NCBI RefSeq assembly: GCF_011799805.1
Contig: NZ_WXUB01000004.1
Coordinates: 1 to 64,000, forward strand
Reading direction: 5' to 3'
From: Maribellus sediminis
Lineage (GTDB): Bacteria > Bacteroidota > Bacteroidia > Bacteroidales > Prolixibacteraceae
DNA: 64,000 nucleotides
The translations under genes and the position numbers were made by a program. The stretch's first letter is position 1; each line of letters begins with the position of its first letter. This document shows positions 8,829-18,141 of this stretch, piece by piece. Under the pieces are notes generated by a model, which was not told where the DNA came from, made no database searches, and saw only the letters and a program-made list of their open reading frames with translations.

Positions 8829-9962
8829 TTACCGGTACCTTCTGAAAAATTGATTAAGATCGTCAGTCAGTTTTTCGTAGATCGGCCGGGTAAATTCAAC
8901 AAACAAATCCTGCTGAGGTGGCAGTGGCAGAGCTTTATTTTTTGTTAGTGCAAATTGCTCTTCAGTTAAGGCTTGTTTATCGCCTATGTAAATGGCATAT
9001 CGGTTTTCCCATGTAAACGATCCCGGAATAAGCTTCTCCCGCAACAAACCATTTGTGTTGAAATCGACGATGCGATAATTTAATCTTCCTCCCGAGATTA
9101 CTTTATCGGAGAAGGTTTTTAGCTTTGCTTTGTATGTTTTGTATGTTGCTCTGGTGGTATCTGCGGTTTCAATTTTCACTCTTTTATTCAGTTCCTCTTC
9201 TTTTTCGTTGCGCACCAAATTACCAATCGAGAAATCGTAAAATTCCATTTGTACGATAAAATCGGGATGTTCGATGTTAAATTTTTCGGCTTGCTGAGGG
9301 GAATAGAAATTTACAAAGCTTCGCTCGGGATATTTGTTATTCAAAAACTCAAATACCTGTTTGTAAAAGAATTCAGAGCTTAACTGGTAGGTTCTGGTTT
9401 GAACTGTTGCGGCTTCTACAACAACAATATAGGTAGCCATATCTTTGGCAGCTTCCATTTCCTGCATCGCATTTTTATATCCGGGAATTAGCTGCTCTGC
9501 TTTTTGAAAGTGATTAAACGCAGTTCGCGCCGCTTCGCGTGTATTCTGTTCCAAAAAGTGAATCCCGGCCTGGTAGCGTTCTTCCGCTGCTTTTTCGTAA
9601 GCCATATTTAGTTCAGAGGTATAGGTTTTCGGATCAGTAATAATTTTTCGGGCAGCAGGAGTACTCCTTATCTGTTCCGACAAACGATTTACCTGGTGCA
9701 TAATGTTAATGGCTCGTTCCCATTTAAATGCCTGGTTCGACGAAAGTGCCATATCCAGTTCTTCCTGCGACCATTCGAGAGCTATTGGGTATCCCTCTTT
9801 TACAACAGTTGTTGCTTTACTGTTATCAGGATCCGATTTCAGACGTTCAACAGCTTGTGTTATGGCCTGGTAATAATTGCCCTTTTGTAAGGCTTTTTTC
9901 CCGGAGGAACACGAAAAGAGAAGTAAGGGCAGCAGCAATAGAAGCAGATTTCGGTTGTTCAT
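8829..9962 (-). CDS. Lipoprotein with N-terminal TPR-like region
   Basis: About 377 residues. Start chosen at the ATG giving MNNRNLLLLLLPLLLFSC, a clear lipoprotein signal with lipobox FSC-SSG. An upstream ATG at 9989 would put nine residues before it. The N-terminal half is helical and TPR-like (GNYYQAITQAVERLKSDPDN; AARTAFNHFQKAEQLIPGY). The C-terminal half is a mixed domain with FYDFSIGNLVRNE and ISGGRLNYRIVDF. It looks like a conserved but unnamed Bacteroidota lipoprotein. Likely periplasmic or outer-membrane attached. It is downstream of the sirtuin gene on the same strand, but a 233 bp gap argues against a tight operon. Confidence 0.7.
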   Translation of the reverse strand: MNNRNLLLLLLPLLLFSCSSGKKALQKGNYYQAITQAVERLKSDPDNSKATTVVKEGYPIALEWSQEELDMALSSNQAFKWERAINIMHQVNRLSEQIRSTPAARKIITDPKTYTSELNMAYEKAAEERYQAGIHFLEQNTREAARTAFNHFQKAEQLIPGYKNAMQEMEAAKDMATYIVVVEAATVQTRTYQLSSEFFYKQVFEFLNNKYPERSFVNFYSPQQAEKFNIEHPDFIVQMEFYDFSIGNLVRNEKEEELNKRVKIETADTTRATYKTYKAKLKTFSDKVISGGRLNYRIVDFNTNGLLREKLIPGSFTWENRYAIYIGDKQALTEEQFALTKNKALPLPPQQDLFVEFTRPIYEKLTDDLNQFFRRYR

Positions 9963-10195
9963 TTTCAATAGTAAAAGATTTGGCGACAAATATAAGCTTT
10001 TAAGACTCTTGGCAGGAACATAATGTTACCAATATTGTGTATCAGCTTATTTGTTACACTGTCGTTCAGAATCTCTGAAAGTTGAGGTGTTTCAACAAAA
10101 CAACACTTCGTTTTTTTCAGCCTAACAGGAAGATGAAGCAAAATATAAATGGTTGACATATCCATCATCAACCTGTTACAGGTTGGAAGTGTGCT

Positions 10196-10939
10196 TTAGA
10201 GGTACAGTAATTTCCCGATTTCGGTCATCACCTCAGCAGCATCGCCCATTAGAAAAATATCGGTGATTTCGCTGGTGAAATGGGTTTTTTCGATGTTGAT
10301 CTCGATAATTTTGGCTCCGTGCTTTTTAGCGGTTACGGGGATTTCGGCAGCAGGAAGTACCTCTGCATTTGTTCCGATTATGAGCAGGACATCTGCTTTG
10401 GCGGCTTCTTCAAACGAACGCTTTTTCGCAAAAGCCGGAATCGGTTCGTTAAAAAAAACGATGTCGGGTTTAAGGATACCTTTACATATAAAACAGCTTG
10501 GTGGCAGGTAATTTAAGTCGGCAAAACTCATGTCGTATTCCGAACTGCAGTCCATGCAAACCAGTTGTTTGTAGGTTCCGTGAATTTCATACACCTGCTT
10601 GCTTCCGGCTTCCTGGTGCAGGTGGTCGATGTTTTGCGTGATAATGCTTTCGAGGAAACTGCGTTCCTGCATTTTTGCCAGTACTTTATGGGCTTCGTTG
10701 GGTTGTGCATCACCCAGGGTATCGTAAAATATTTCCTTGATTTTTAGCCACGACTGAAGTGGTTTTTTCCTGAAGAATTCAATTTCAAGAAAAATTGGAT
10801 CGGTTCGGTTCCACAAACCGTTTTCGCCCCTGAACGGCGGAATTCCGCTGGGAACCGAAATGCCTGCCCCGGTAAAAGCCACCGCATATTTTGCTATGCG
10901 AAGAATTTGAGCGGCTTGTTTTAAACTGTTGCGATCCAT
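10196..10939 (-). CDS. NAD-dependent protein deacylase, sirtuin family
   Basis: 247 residues, the usual size of bacterial CobB/Sir2. NAD site GAGISVPSGIPPFRG; QNIDHLHQEAG; catalytic His in YEIHGTYK; zinc ligands CMDC and CFIC; GTNAEVLPAAEIP near the C-terminus. It removes acetyl groups from lysines using NAD. I do not see the Tyr-x-x-Arg pair that marks desuccinylases in the expected helix, so plain deacetylation is more likely. The adjacent GNAT-fused acyl-CoA synthetase and, further up, AcsA are the classical enzyme/substrate partners of CobB, so AcsA is the likely target (inference). Separated from the upstream gene by a terminator hairpin, so it probably has its own promoter or depends on read-through. 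Confidence 0.92.
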   Translation of the reverse strand: MDRNSLKQAAQILRIAKYAVAFTGAGISVPSGIPPFRGENGLWNRTDPIFLEIEFFRKKPLQSWLKIKEIFYDTLGDAQPNEAHKVLAKMQERSFLESIITQNIDHLHQEAGSKQVYEIHGTYKQLVCMDCSSEYDMSFADLNYLPPSCFICKGILKPDIVFFNEPIPAFAKKRSFEEAAKADVLLIIGTNAEVLPAAEIPVTAKKHGAKIIEINIEKTHFTSEITDIFLMGDAAEVMTEIGKLLYL

Positions 10940-10945
10940 GTATTC

Positions 10946-10982
10946 AAAAACTCCCGGAAAAACTGAGATTATTTCCCGGGAG
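10946..10982 (-). terminator. Terminator after the acyl-CoA synthetase/GNAT gene
   Basis: Read on the minus strand, CTCCCGG pairs with CCGGGAG around a loop of about 17 bases, followed by TTTTT. The T-run ends only seven bases before the sirtuin start codon at 10939, so read-through or attenuation into the sirtuin gene is possible. Confidence 0.6.
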
Positions 10983-11004
10983 CATATTTTAGTAATTCAA
11001 CTTT

Positions 11005-13701
11005 TTATTCTTCTTGCTCAAGGTTTTTACTCACCGAAACGGTTGTGTCTTCGTTAAACCTGATTTTAAAGTTCAACTTTCTAAACACCGAAATCATCGG
11101 TTTGTTGTCGCGGGTTGTTTCGGCAGCCAGTTTTTTAATTCCCCGTGCCTTCGCAACTTCCTGACAATATTTGGTGAGTGTGAATCCAAGTTCTTTTTTC
11201 TGCCATGCATCCGTTATCAAAATGGCATATTCCATAATTTCAACGTCAGGATCGGCAATCAGGCGGCCGACACCAATTAACTCTTTATTTCCATCTTCCT
11301 TTTCATGCTCGGCAACAATGGCAATTTCCCTGTCGTAATCGATAAAACAGAACTGGCTGGCCACTTCGTGCGAATCGAAATAGAAGTCGTAACGGAAACG
11401 GTGGTAAATGGCATCTTTTGAGCAACTTCCCAGCAATTCGAGCCACATCGGTTCGTCTTCCGGACGAATTGGGCGCAAGGTTACCGGAGTTTCGTCTTTC
11501 AACTTGCAATTGCGGATTAAACTTTCGGGATATGGCCGTAATACCAGATGTGAGTATTCTTTTACCGGATTTTTCATAATGTTCTCATCCACCACTATCC
11601 TTGCATCCAATGCAATAACATCAGTCGGCGTTACTATTAATGGATTAATATCCAGTTCTTCTATTTCAGGATAGTCTGCTGCCAGGTATGACATACGAAT
11701 CAACACTTCAATCAATTTGTCGATGTTCTTGGGCGTATCGCCGCGCCAGCCGGTTAGCAACGGATATATTTTTAATGAGGAAAGCATTTGACGCGCCAGG
11801 CGCTCGTTTAACGGAGGAAACTCAAGACGCTTGTCTTTAAACAACTCAGCAGTTGTTCCACCCATTCCAACCAGCATCACAGTTCCGAAGATCGGGTCTT
11901 TTTTTATCCCGAGAATCAGCTCGATGCCATCTTTCGAATCAACCATTTTTTGTACAGTGACTCCTTCGATCTTTGCATCCGGACGTTTTTCAGAAGCAGT
12001 TTTGATCATGTTTCTGAATGTTGCCCGAACCATATCTTCATTTTTGATGTTCAGTGCAACGCCGCCCACATCCGATTTATGGGTGATGTCTGGAGAATAG
12101 ATTTTTAAAACTACCGGATAGCCTTTTTCTTCTGCAATTCGAACGGCTTCATCTTCGGTGGCTACCGGTGTTGGGTGAGTGGTGTCAATTCCATAATCAT
12201 TCACCAGCATTTTTGAATCGTCTTCGTTCAGTATTTTGGCTTTCGGGAAAATATTGCTTAAATATTTTTTGCGCAATTCGTTCCGGTCATATTCAAATGA
12301 AACCGGCACTTCACGTGGTGTTTCATACAACATTTCCTGGTTTTCTGAATAATCAGAAAGTGTCATAAAAGCGCGAATGGCCTGTTCAGGTGTCGAGTAG
12401 CTTGAAATACCTTTGTTGTTAAAGATCTGTATACCATCGCGCATGGCCGTACCGCCCAGCCATGCGGCCATTACCGATTTGGTTGTATTGGCTGTCATTT
12501 CGGCTATTGCCTGCGCAGTCGCTGTTGGATCGGTCATCGCTTGCGGAGTTAACAAAACAAGCACTGCATCAACCCCCTTATCTTCGAGAACTATTTCGGT
12601 AGCTCGGGCAAAACGTTCCGGGGTGGCATCTCCAAGCACATCCACGGGGTTACCGTGCGACCAGAATGGCGGCAGGTAATCGTTGAGTTTATCCATGGTT
12701 TCATTGGAAAGTTTAACCAATTTTCCACCCATCGAAATCAACGAGTCGGTGGCCATAACACCGGGACCACCGGCATTGGTAACAATGGCCAGACGGTTTC
12801 CTTTCGGAATGCGTTTTCTGCCTACAAGGTCGGTAAAGTCGAAAATGTTTCCAAAGTCGAATACTCTGGCCAGTCCGGCACGTCGGAATACCGCATCGTA
12901 AATCGAATCTTCAGAAGCCATCGCACCCGTGTGGGAAGCTGCAGCCGCAGCCGATTCCGGGAAGCGACCTGATTTATATACTATGATCGGCTTTTCGCGC
13001 GAGAAGGCACGGGCCGCCGACATAAATGTTCGCGCATTGGCTATGGATTCAACATACAAAACAATGGATTTGGTATTGGGATCCTGTCCAAAATAATCGA
13101 TGAGGTCGCCAAAACTTACATCCATAGAGTTACCAATGGATACGAAGTAGGAAAATCCAATATTCGATTCGTAAGCCCAGTCGAGAACCGAAGTACAAAG
13201 CGCACCGGATTGTGAGATAAAAGCCACGTGTCCTTTTTTCGGCATTCCATCGGCAAAACTTACATTCATATTTAAACCCGGCACCAGAATTCCGAGACAG
13301 TTCGGGCCAATAATGCGCATGTCGGGGAATTTCGCTTTTTCAGCTTTAACCTGAGCTTCCAGTTGCTTTCCTTCATCTCCCGATTCCTTAAATCCGGCCG
13401 ACATGATTATTACGCCATGGATGCCTACCTCACCGCAATCTCTAACAAGTTGCGGTACCCATTTGGCAGCGGTCATGATTACAGCCAAATCGGGGACTTT
13501 GGGCAGACTTTTTACATCGGGGTAGCAGGGAATGCCAAACACTGCTTCGCGCTTGGGATTTACCGGATATACCACACCATTGAATCCACCGCTTACCAGG
13601 TTTTTTAAAGTGATTCCACCAACACTGTCGGGATTATTGGAAACACCAATCAGGGCAATTCGTTTTGGTTTAAAGATACTGTCTAACTTCTTGATGGCCA
13701 T
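11005..13701 (-). CDS. ADP-forming acyl-CoA synthetase fused to a GNAT acetyltransferase (Pat-like)
   Basis: 898 residues. Order: CoA-binding Rossmann domain (VALIGVSNNPDSVGG-like start, residues about 10-130); succinyl-CoA-ligase-like domain with the phosphohistidine region SHTGAMASEDS (about 250); linker; ATP-grasp domain (about 480-710, with GYPVVLKIYSPDITHKSDVGG split there); C-terminal GNAT domain (about 730-890). This is the domain order of Salmonella Pat, which acetylates and inactivates Acs. It is also the order of acyl-CoA synthetases (ADP-forming) with an added regulator. The phosphohistidine is present, so a working synthetase cannot be excluded. The GNAT acetyl-CoA loop reads QKKELG, a degenerate form of QxxGxG. 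Context (AcsA, acetate transporter, sirtuin) favours a role in acetylation control, acetate/ATP conversion, or both. Confidence 0.88.
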   Translation of the reverse strand: MAIKKLDSIFKPKRIALIGVSNNPDSVGGITLKNLVSGGFNGVVYPVNPKREAVFGIPCYPDVKSLPKVPDLAVIMTAAKWVPQLVRDCGEVGIHGVIIMSAGFKESGDEGKQLEAQVKAEKAKFPDMRIIGPNCLGILVPGLNMNVSFADGMPKKGHVAFISQSGALCTSVLDWAYESNIGFSYFVSIGNSMDVSFGDLIDYFGQDPNTKSIVLYVESIANARTFMSAARAFSREKPIIVYKSGRFPESAAAAASHTGAMASEDSIYDAVFRRAGLARVFDFGNIFDFTDLVGRKRIPKGNRLAIVTNAGGPGVMATDSLISMGGKLVKLSNETMDKLNDYLPPFWSHGNPVDVLGDATPERFARATEIVLEDKGVDAVLVLLTPQAMTDPTATAQAIAEMTANTTKSVMAAWLGGTAMRDGIQIFNNKGISSYSTPEQAIRAFMTLSDYSENQEMLYETPREVPVSFEYDRNELRKKYLSNIFPKAKILNEDDSKMLVNDYGIDTTHPTPVATEDEAVRIAEEKGYPVVLKIYSPDITHKSDVGGVALNIKNEDMVRATFRNMIKTASEKRPDAKIEGVTVQKMVDSKDGIELILGIKKDPIFGTVMLVGMGGTTAELFKDKRLEFPPLNERLARQMLSSLKIYPLLTGWRGDTPKNIDKLIEVLIRMSYLAADYPEIEELDINPLIVTPTDVIALDARIVVDENIMKNPVKEYSHLVLRPYPESLIRNCKLKDETPVTLRPIRPEDEPMWLELLGSCSKDAIYHRFRYDFYFDSHEVASQFCFIDYDREIAIVAEHEKEDGNKELIGVGRLIADPDVEIMEYAILITDAWQKKELGFTLTKYCQEVAKARGIKKLAAETTRDNKPMISVFRKLNFKIRFNEDTTVSVSKNLEQEE

Positions 13702-13990
13702 TGTTTACTATTTTTGGGTTGATCGATTTTTGTTGTCTTATGAAGTAGGTTGTTTTGACTTCTAAATTTCATCAAAAAATGTCAGCTTAAAAAATAGTTG
13801 ATTTTGACAGAAAAGAAGATTGTGTGGATGTAATTGTCAGATATATAGCTGTTTGTGCTTGTCTTGTTGTTTTCGACTATTTAAAGAATATGTTTAAAAA
13901 CAATCCTATGGTTCCCTGTTTAACAACATGTTCAGGATTTGATGATAAAATTTCCATAAACAGACTATTTTTCACCCTCTTATGCCGGTT

Positions 13991-14026
13991 CGAAAAATGA
14001 AAAGCGCCCTGAAATTTCAAGGCGCT
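13991..14026 (-). terminator. Terminator after the acsA-satP pair
   Basis: On the minus strand AGCGCC and GGCGCT pair around a loop that is itself nearly palindromic (TGAAATTTCA), followed by TTTTCATTTTTC. It lies in the 367 bp space 13702-14068, otherwise without visible genes or RNA features, which must also contain the promoter of the synthetase/GNAT gene. Confidence 0.7.
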
Positions 14027-14068
14027 AATTTATTGAGGCAATAAATTTGATTTTATTTTTTAGTGGGA

Positions 14069-14632
14069 TTAATCCCGGGCTCCGATAGGTAAAACAACTT
14101 TTTTCTGAGTTTCGTTTATTACTTCGGCCATGGCCAGATAAATGGCTGATAGACCACAGATTATTCCTTCAAAGCCTGCTATTTTCCCGATCAGGGCAGA
14201 ACCCGACCAGTCTCTGATGGCAAGCAGGAAGAATAAAATCCACAGGGTTAGAAAAATAAATTGAATCGCCCGGTTATTTCCAAAGGTACCAATCCACATC
14301 ATGAACGTAAAAACACCCCACATAAACAGGTACCAGCCCATAAAGCCGACTGGAGGACTTTCGAGCCAACCTATTTTAGGAAATACGATCAAAAATACCA
14401 GGGTGAGCCAAAACAATCCGTAGGATGTAAAGGCAGTCGTTCCAAAAGTATTTCCTTTTTTGAATTCCAGAATTCCTGCGATTACTTGCCCGATACCTCC
14501 GTAAAATATACCCATTGCAAGAATCATCGATCCAAGCGGAAAGAAGCCTGCATTATGGATGTTTAGCAGAACAGTAGTCATTCCAAACCCCATCAAACCC
14601 AGCGGGGCAGGATTGGATAATTTATTTTCCAT
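14069..14632 (-). CDS. satP: Acetate/succinate transporter, SatP/GPR1/FUN34 family
   Basis: 187 residues, six hydrophobic helices, with the family signature [11 protein letters not shown] right at the N-terminus and [13 protein letters not shown] in the middle. SatP homologues take up acetate and related short acids across the inner membrane. The gene starts 47 bp after the acsA stop and ends before a terminator, so acsA-satP is almost surely one operon for acetate assimilation. The length equals the family norm. Confidence 0.9.
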   Translation of the reverse strand: MENKLSNPAPLGLMGFGMTTVLLNIHNAGFFPLGSMILAMGIFYGGIGQVIAGILEFKKGNTFGTTAFTSYGLFWLTLVFLIVFPKIGWLESPPVGFMGWYLFMWGVFTFMMWIGTFGNNRAIQFIFLTLWILFFLLAIRDWSGSALIGKIAGFEGIICGLSAIYLAMAEVINETQKKVVLPIGARD

Positions 14633-14679
14633 TTCGATAAAATTTAGGTTGATAATGTAATTTTGATTTTTTCTTTGGT

Positions 14680-16602
14680 CTATCGTTTAACTTCCACTTT
14701 TGCTCCTTCAATGATGTCGTCAACTACTCCCGGATCGAGTAGGGTTGAAGTATCTCCCAGGTTTGTGGCATCGCCTTCACCAATTTTTCGAAGAATACGC
14801 CGCATGATTTTACCCGATCTTGTTTTTGGTAATCCGTTAACGATCTGGATTTTATCAGGTTTGGCTATCGGCCCGATAAATTTGTTTACGGTTGCCCTGA
14901 TCTCATTTTCGATGCTTGCCAATTCGGCATCGGTCAGGTCTTCGCAAATGACGTAAGCATAAATCCCCGATCCTTTAATCTCGTGCGGGTAACCAACAAC
15001 TGCCGATTCCACCACTTTCGGGTGCTGGTTAATGGCATCTTCCACTTCGGCTGTTCCAATCCGGTGACCCGAAACATTGATTACATCGTCGATTCGTCCG
15101 ATTATTCTGTAATAACCTTCTTCGTCGCGTTTAGCTCCGTCGCCGGTTAAATAGTAGCCCGGGAACGATGAGAAATAGGTTTGATAACAGCGCTGATGAT
15201 CTCCCCAGGTGGTGCGGATCATTCCAGGCCATGGATGTTTTATACACAAAATGCCTTCCTGACTGTTCCCTTTAAGCTCGTTACCTTCATGGTCAAGCAG
15301 CACAGGTTGAATACCCGGGAATGGCAATGTTGCAAGTGATGGTTTTGTAGGTGTTATTCCGGCCAGTGGTGTGATCATAATTCCGCCGGTTTCGGTTTGC
15401 CACCAGGTATCTACAATCGGACATTTTCCTTTACCCACGAGATCGTGGTACCAGCGCCACGCTTCTTCGTTTATTGGTTCGCCAACCGTTCCCAGTACTT
15501 TTAACGAGCTTAAATCATGCGAAGTAACCCATTGGTCGCCTTGTGCTACCAAAGCGCGAATTGCTGTTGGAGCGGTGTAGAATTGTGTGACTTTATATTT
15601 GTCGACAACGTCCCAGAAACGACCTGCATCGGGCCATGTTGGAACGCCCTCGAACATAATGGAAGTAGCTCCTGCCAACAGCGGACCGTACACAATGTAT
15701 GAGTGCCCGGTAACCCAGCCAATGTCGGCTGTACACCAGTAAATATCGCCGTCGCTGTACTGGAACACGTTTTTAAAAGTATACTCGGCATAAACCATGT
15801 ATCCGCCTGTGGTATGCACCACTCCTTTGGGTTTTCCGGTAGAGCCTGAGGTGTAAAGAATAAACAGAACATCTTCGGCATCCATGGTTTCGGCTTTGTT
15901 ATCGCTGGAAACGCCTTCCAAAAGATCGTGCCACCAAATATCTTTACCTTCGTTCCATTTTACGTCTTCGTTGGTACGTTTTAATACCACAGAGTATTGC
16001 ACCGAAGGACAGTTTTCCAGGGCTTCGTCAACAATACTTTTTAGAGGAATTGATTTTGTACCGCGGAAACCACCGTCGGAAGTGATCACTACTTTGGCTT
16101 CGGCATCAACAACTCTGTCGGCCAGTGCAGTAGCCGAGAATCCTGCAAATACAATGGAGTGAATGGCGCCAATACGTGCACAGGCAAGCATGGCAACGGC
16201 CAGTTCCGGAACCATGGGTAAATAGATTGCCACCCTGTCACCTTTTTGAACGCCAAGTTTTCTAAGTCCGTTGGCAAATTGCTTTACCTTTTCGAACAAT
16301 TCGCCGTAAGTAAGTCTAATCTCTTTTTCTGCCGGATCGTTCGGTTCCCAAATAATGGCTACCTGATCTTTGCGCATAAACATGTTACGCTCAAAGATAT
16401 TCTCAGTAATATTTAATTTACCATTTACAAACCAGTTGACATCCGGGGCTCCATCTCCTTCAAATTTATATTGAAGTACCTGATCCCATTTTTTTTGCCA
16501 GTAATGGCTTTCGGCAATTTTTCCCCAAAAACCATCGGGATCGGCTACACTTTCCTTGTACTTTTCGAAGTACTCGGCTAAACTTGTTATTTTATTTACC
16601 AT
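14680..16602 (-). CDS. acsA: Acetyl-CoA synthetase, AMP-forming
   Basis: 640 residues, the normal length. N-terminal ACAS_N region, the ATP/AMP-binding signature [40 protein letters not shown], and the C-terminal catalytic loop [11 protein letters not shown]. The lysine of SGK (about residue 598) is the site that acetyltransferases of the Pat group modify and sirtuins restore. The enzyme turns acetate, ATP and CoA into acetyl-CoA, AMP and PPi in the cytoplasm. First gene of an operon with satP. A GC-rich, potentially structured leader lies directly upstream (16648-16703). Confidence 0.95.
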   Translation of the reverse strand: MVNKITSLAEYFEKYKESVADPDGFWGKIAESHYWQKKWDQVLQYKFEGDGAPDVNWFVNGKLNITENIFERNMFMRKDQVAIIWEPNDPAEKEIRLTYGELFEKVKQFANGLRKLGVQKGDRVAIYLPMVPELAVAMLACARIGAIHSIVFAGFSATALADRVVDAEAKVVITSDGGFRGTKSIPLKSIVDEALENCPSVQYSVVLKRTNEDVKWNEGKDIWWHDLLEGVSSDNKAETMDAEDVLFILYTSGSTGKPKGVVHTTGGYMVYAEYTFKNVFQYSDGDIYWCTADIGWVTGHSYIVYGPLLAGATSIMFEGVPTWPDAGRFWDVVDKYKVTQFYTAPTAIRALVAQGDQWVTSHDLSSLKVLGTVGEPINEEAWRWYHDLVGKGKCPIVDTWWQTETGGIMITPLAGITPTKPSLATLPFPGIQPVLLDHEGNELKGNSQEGILCIKHPWPGMIRTTWGDHQRCYQTYFSSFPGYYLTGDGAKRDEEGYYRIIGRIDDVINVSGHRIGTAEVEDAINQHPKVVESAVVGYPHEIKGSGIYAYVICEDLTDAELASIENEIRATVNKFIGPIAKPDKIQIVNGLPKTRSGKIMRRILRKIGEGDATNLGDTSTLLDPGVVDDIIEGAKVEVKR

Positions 16603-16647
16603 AGTTATAACTTTTAGGTTATTATGTTAGCTTACTGAAATTGTTCC

Positions 16648-16703
16648 GGTCGGGATGCCGACCAGACATTATAAAACTCCCTGCGCGCGATTTTGGCTGG
16701 TCG
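16648..16703 (-). promoter_or_regulatory. Possible structured leader of acsA with two competing stems
   Basis: Read on the minus strand, CTGGTCGG (16665-16658) can pair either with the upstream CGACCAG (16703-16697) or with the downstream CCGACC (16653-16648). The pairings exclude each other, which is the geometry of a simple RNA switch or attenuator. It starts about 45 bases before the acsA start. Each stem is only 6-7 bp, so chance is possible. The rest of the 641 bp space 16603-17243 is AT-rich with no gene or RNA seen. It must hold the divergent promoters of acsA and ptb. Confidence 0.3.
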
Positions 16704-17243
16704 AGAATTTGTTGTATAGGTTTCCGTATGACTCACCATTCGATGGGCTTCCGGATACCCGGACAATAGAATCGTATGATGCACAGAGTTGAAGCAAGTT
16801 GATAGTATTTGATTTACAACTTAATAGGTTTTGAAATTAGCATATTTATTAATTTTTTTAAAAGATTGAGATATATTATAAAACACTAAATCAGTGGATT
16901 GGTTTCTGGTTATAAAACATATTCATAAGGTTGAATTAAAAGATTTTTTTGTCTATATTATAAGAAAATCAGAACCGTAAATTTCTAATTTTTCCATTTA
17001 GTAATCGTTCCTCAAAAAGTAGGCGAGAAACCTTAAACCCAGTTGTAGGTTTATTTGAAAATGTAGCAATTCGCAAGCTAATGAAGCGTGTAAGTTACAA
17101 TGTTCGAGTTGAATGGCAGAGGTTCTATCTAATTTTAAAAATGAAATCTCAACTGATGGTTTACAACATAAAATATGCTGAGAAAAGTTACCAATTGCGC
17201 CACGGGTTTAGTTTAATTTCGTGGTAAATCTAAATAGCAAATA

Positions 17244-18140
17244 ATGAAGAGCTTTAGTGAATTACTTGATGCAGCTAAAAAGCAACCGACAAAACGCCTG
17301 GTTGTTGTGAACGGTGTTGATGTAAACACGCTGGAGGCTTTAAACGAAGCCGTTAAATTGGGATTTGTGAAACCAATTCTGACAGGGAGCCAAAAACGAA
17401 TTGAAGAAAAGCTAAGTTCCTTGCGCATTGATTCGAGTAAGTACGAGATCGTAAATGAAGAATCGTCGAAAGGAGCTACTGAGCGAGCTGTGCAGATGGT
17501 GCACGATGGAGAGGCGGATCTGATCATGAAAGGAATGGTTTCTACCGATAAATTCATGAAGGTGCTGTTGAAGAAGGAATACGGTTTATTGCCATCGGGA
17601 GCCACATTGAGTCACATTTCAGTAATGCACAATCTCTGCTATCACAAGCTCTTGATTTTTACCGATCCTGCTGTAATTCCTTACCCCGATTTGAAGCAGA
17701 AAATTCTGATGACACAATATTTGATATCCGCTGCTCATGGTTTGGGAATTGAACAACCCAAAGTAGCAGTGATCGCTCCAACAGAGCAAATCATCATTTC
17801 AATCCAGTCGTGTATGGACGGAGCAACTATTGCAAAAATGTCGGAACACGGACAGATTGAAGGGGGTATTGTAGACGGCCCGATGGCGCTGGATGTTGCT
17901 ATAAACAAGGATGCGGCAGAGATAAAAGGCTTTAATTCAACGGTAGCCGGCGATGCTGATTGCCTGCTTTTCCCGAACATCGACGCTGCCAATGTTTTCT
18001 ACAAAACCAATTCGAAACTTTGCAATGCCGAAATGGCGGGTATAATTGCCGGTGCCAAAGTTCCTGCGGTGGTATCATCGCGCGGAGATAGTGAAAAAAC
18101 GAAACTGAACTCTATCGCACTGGCTTCGTTATTAAGTTGA
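17244..18140 (+). CDS. ptb: Phosphate butyryltransferase
   Basis: 298 residues, typical for Ptb (about 300). PTA/PTB fold: KRLVVVNGVDVNTLEALN at the start, LIMKGMVSTDKFMKVLL, LLFPNIDAANVFYK, and GTKVPAVVSSRGDS-like C-terminal segment (here AKVPAVVSSRGDSEK). It exchanges CoA and phosphate on butyryl or branched acyl groups. Directly followed after one base by butyrate kinase, so the two form the standard ptb-buk operon, yielding ATP from butyryl-CoA. Start ATG at 17244 fits the family N-terminus. Confidence 0.92.
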   Translation: MKSFSELLDAAKKQPTKRLVVVNGVDVNTLEALNEAVKLGFVKPILTGSQKRIEEKLSSLRIDSSKYEIVNEESSKGATERAVQMVHDGEADLIMKGMVSTDKFMKVLLKKEYGLLPSGATLSHISVMHNLCYHKLLIFTDPAVIPYPDLKQKILMTQYLISAAHGLGIEQPKVAVIAPTEQIIISIQSCMDGATIAKMSEHGQIEGGIVDGPMALDVAINKDAAEIKGFNSTVAGDADCLLFPNIDAANVFYKTNSKLCNAEMAGIIAGAKVPAVVSSRGDSEKTKLNSIALASLLS

Positions 18141-18141
18141 T

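Noticed and set aside
10169-10185. Palindrome CAACCTGT-T-ACAGGTTG downstream of the sirtuin as an operator
   Set aside because: It is 8 bp, single and lies at the 3' side of the sirtuin gene, 207 bp before the lipoprotein start. No second copy was found, so a binding site cannot be supported.
10196-10939. Sirtuin gene as an anti-phage SIR2 defence gene
   Set aside because: Size, zinc cysteines and its position next to Acs-type genes match a metabolic CobB deacetylase. No partner such as an Argonaute, HerA or STAND NTPase is near.
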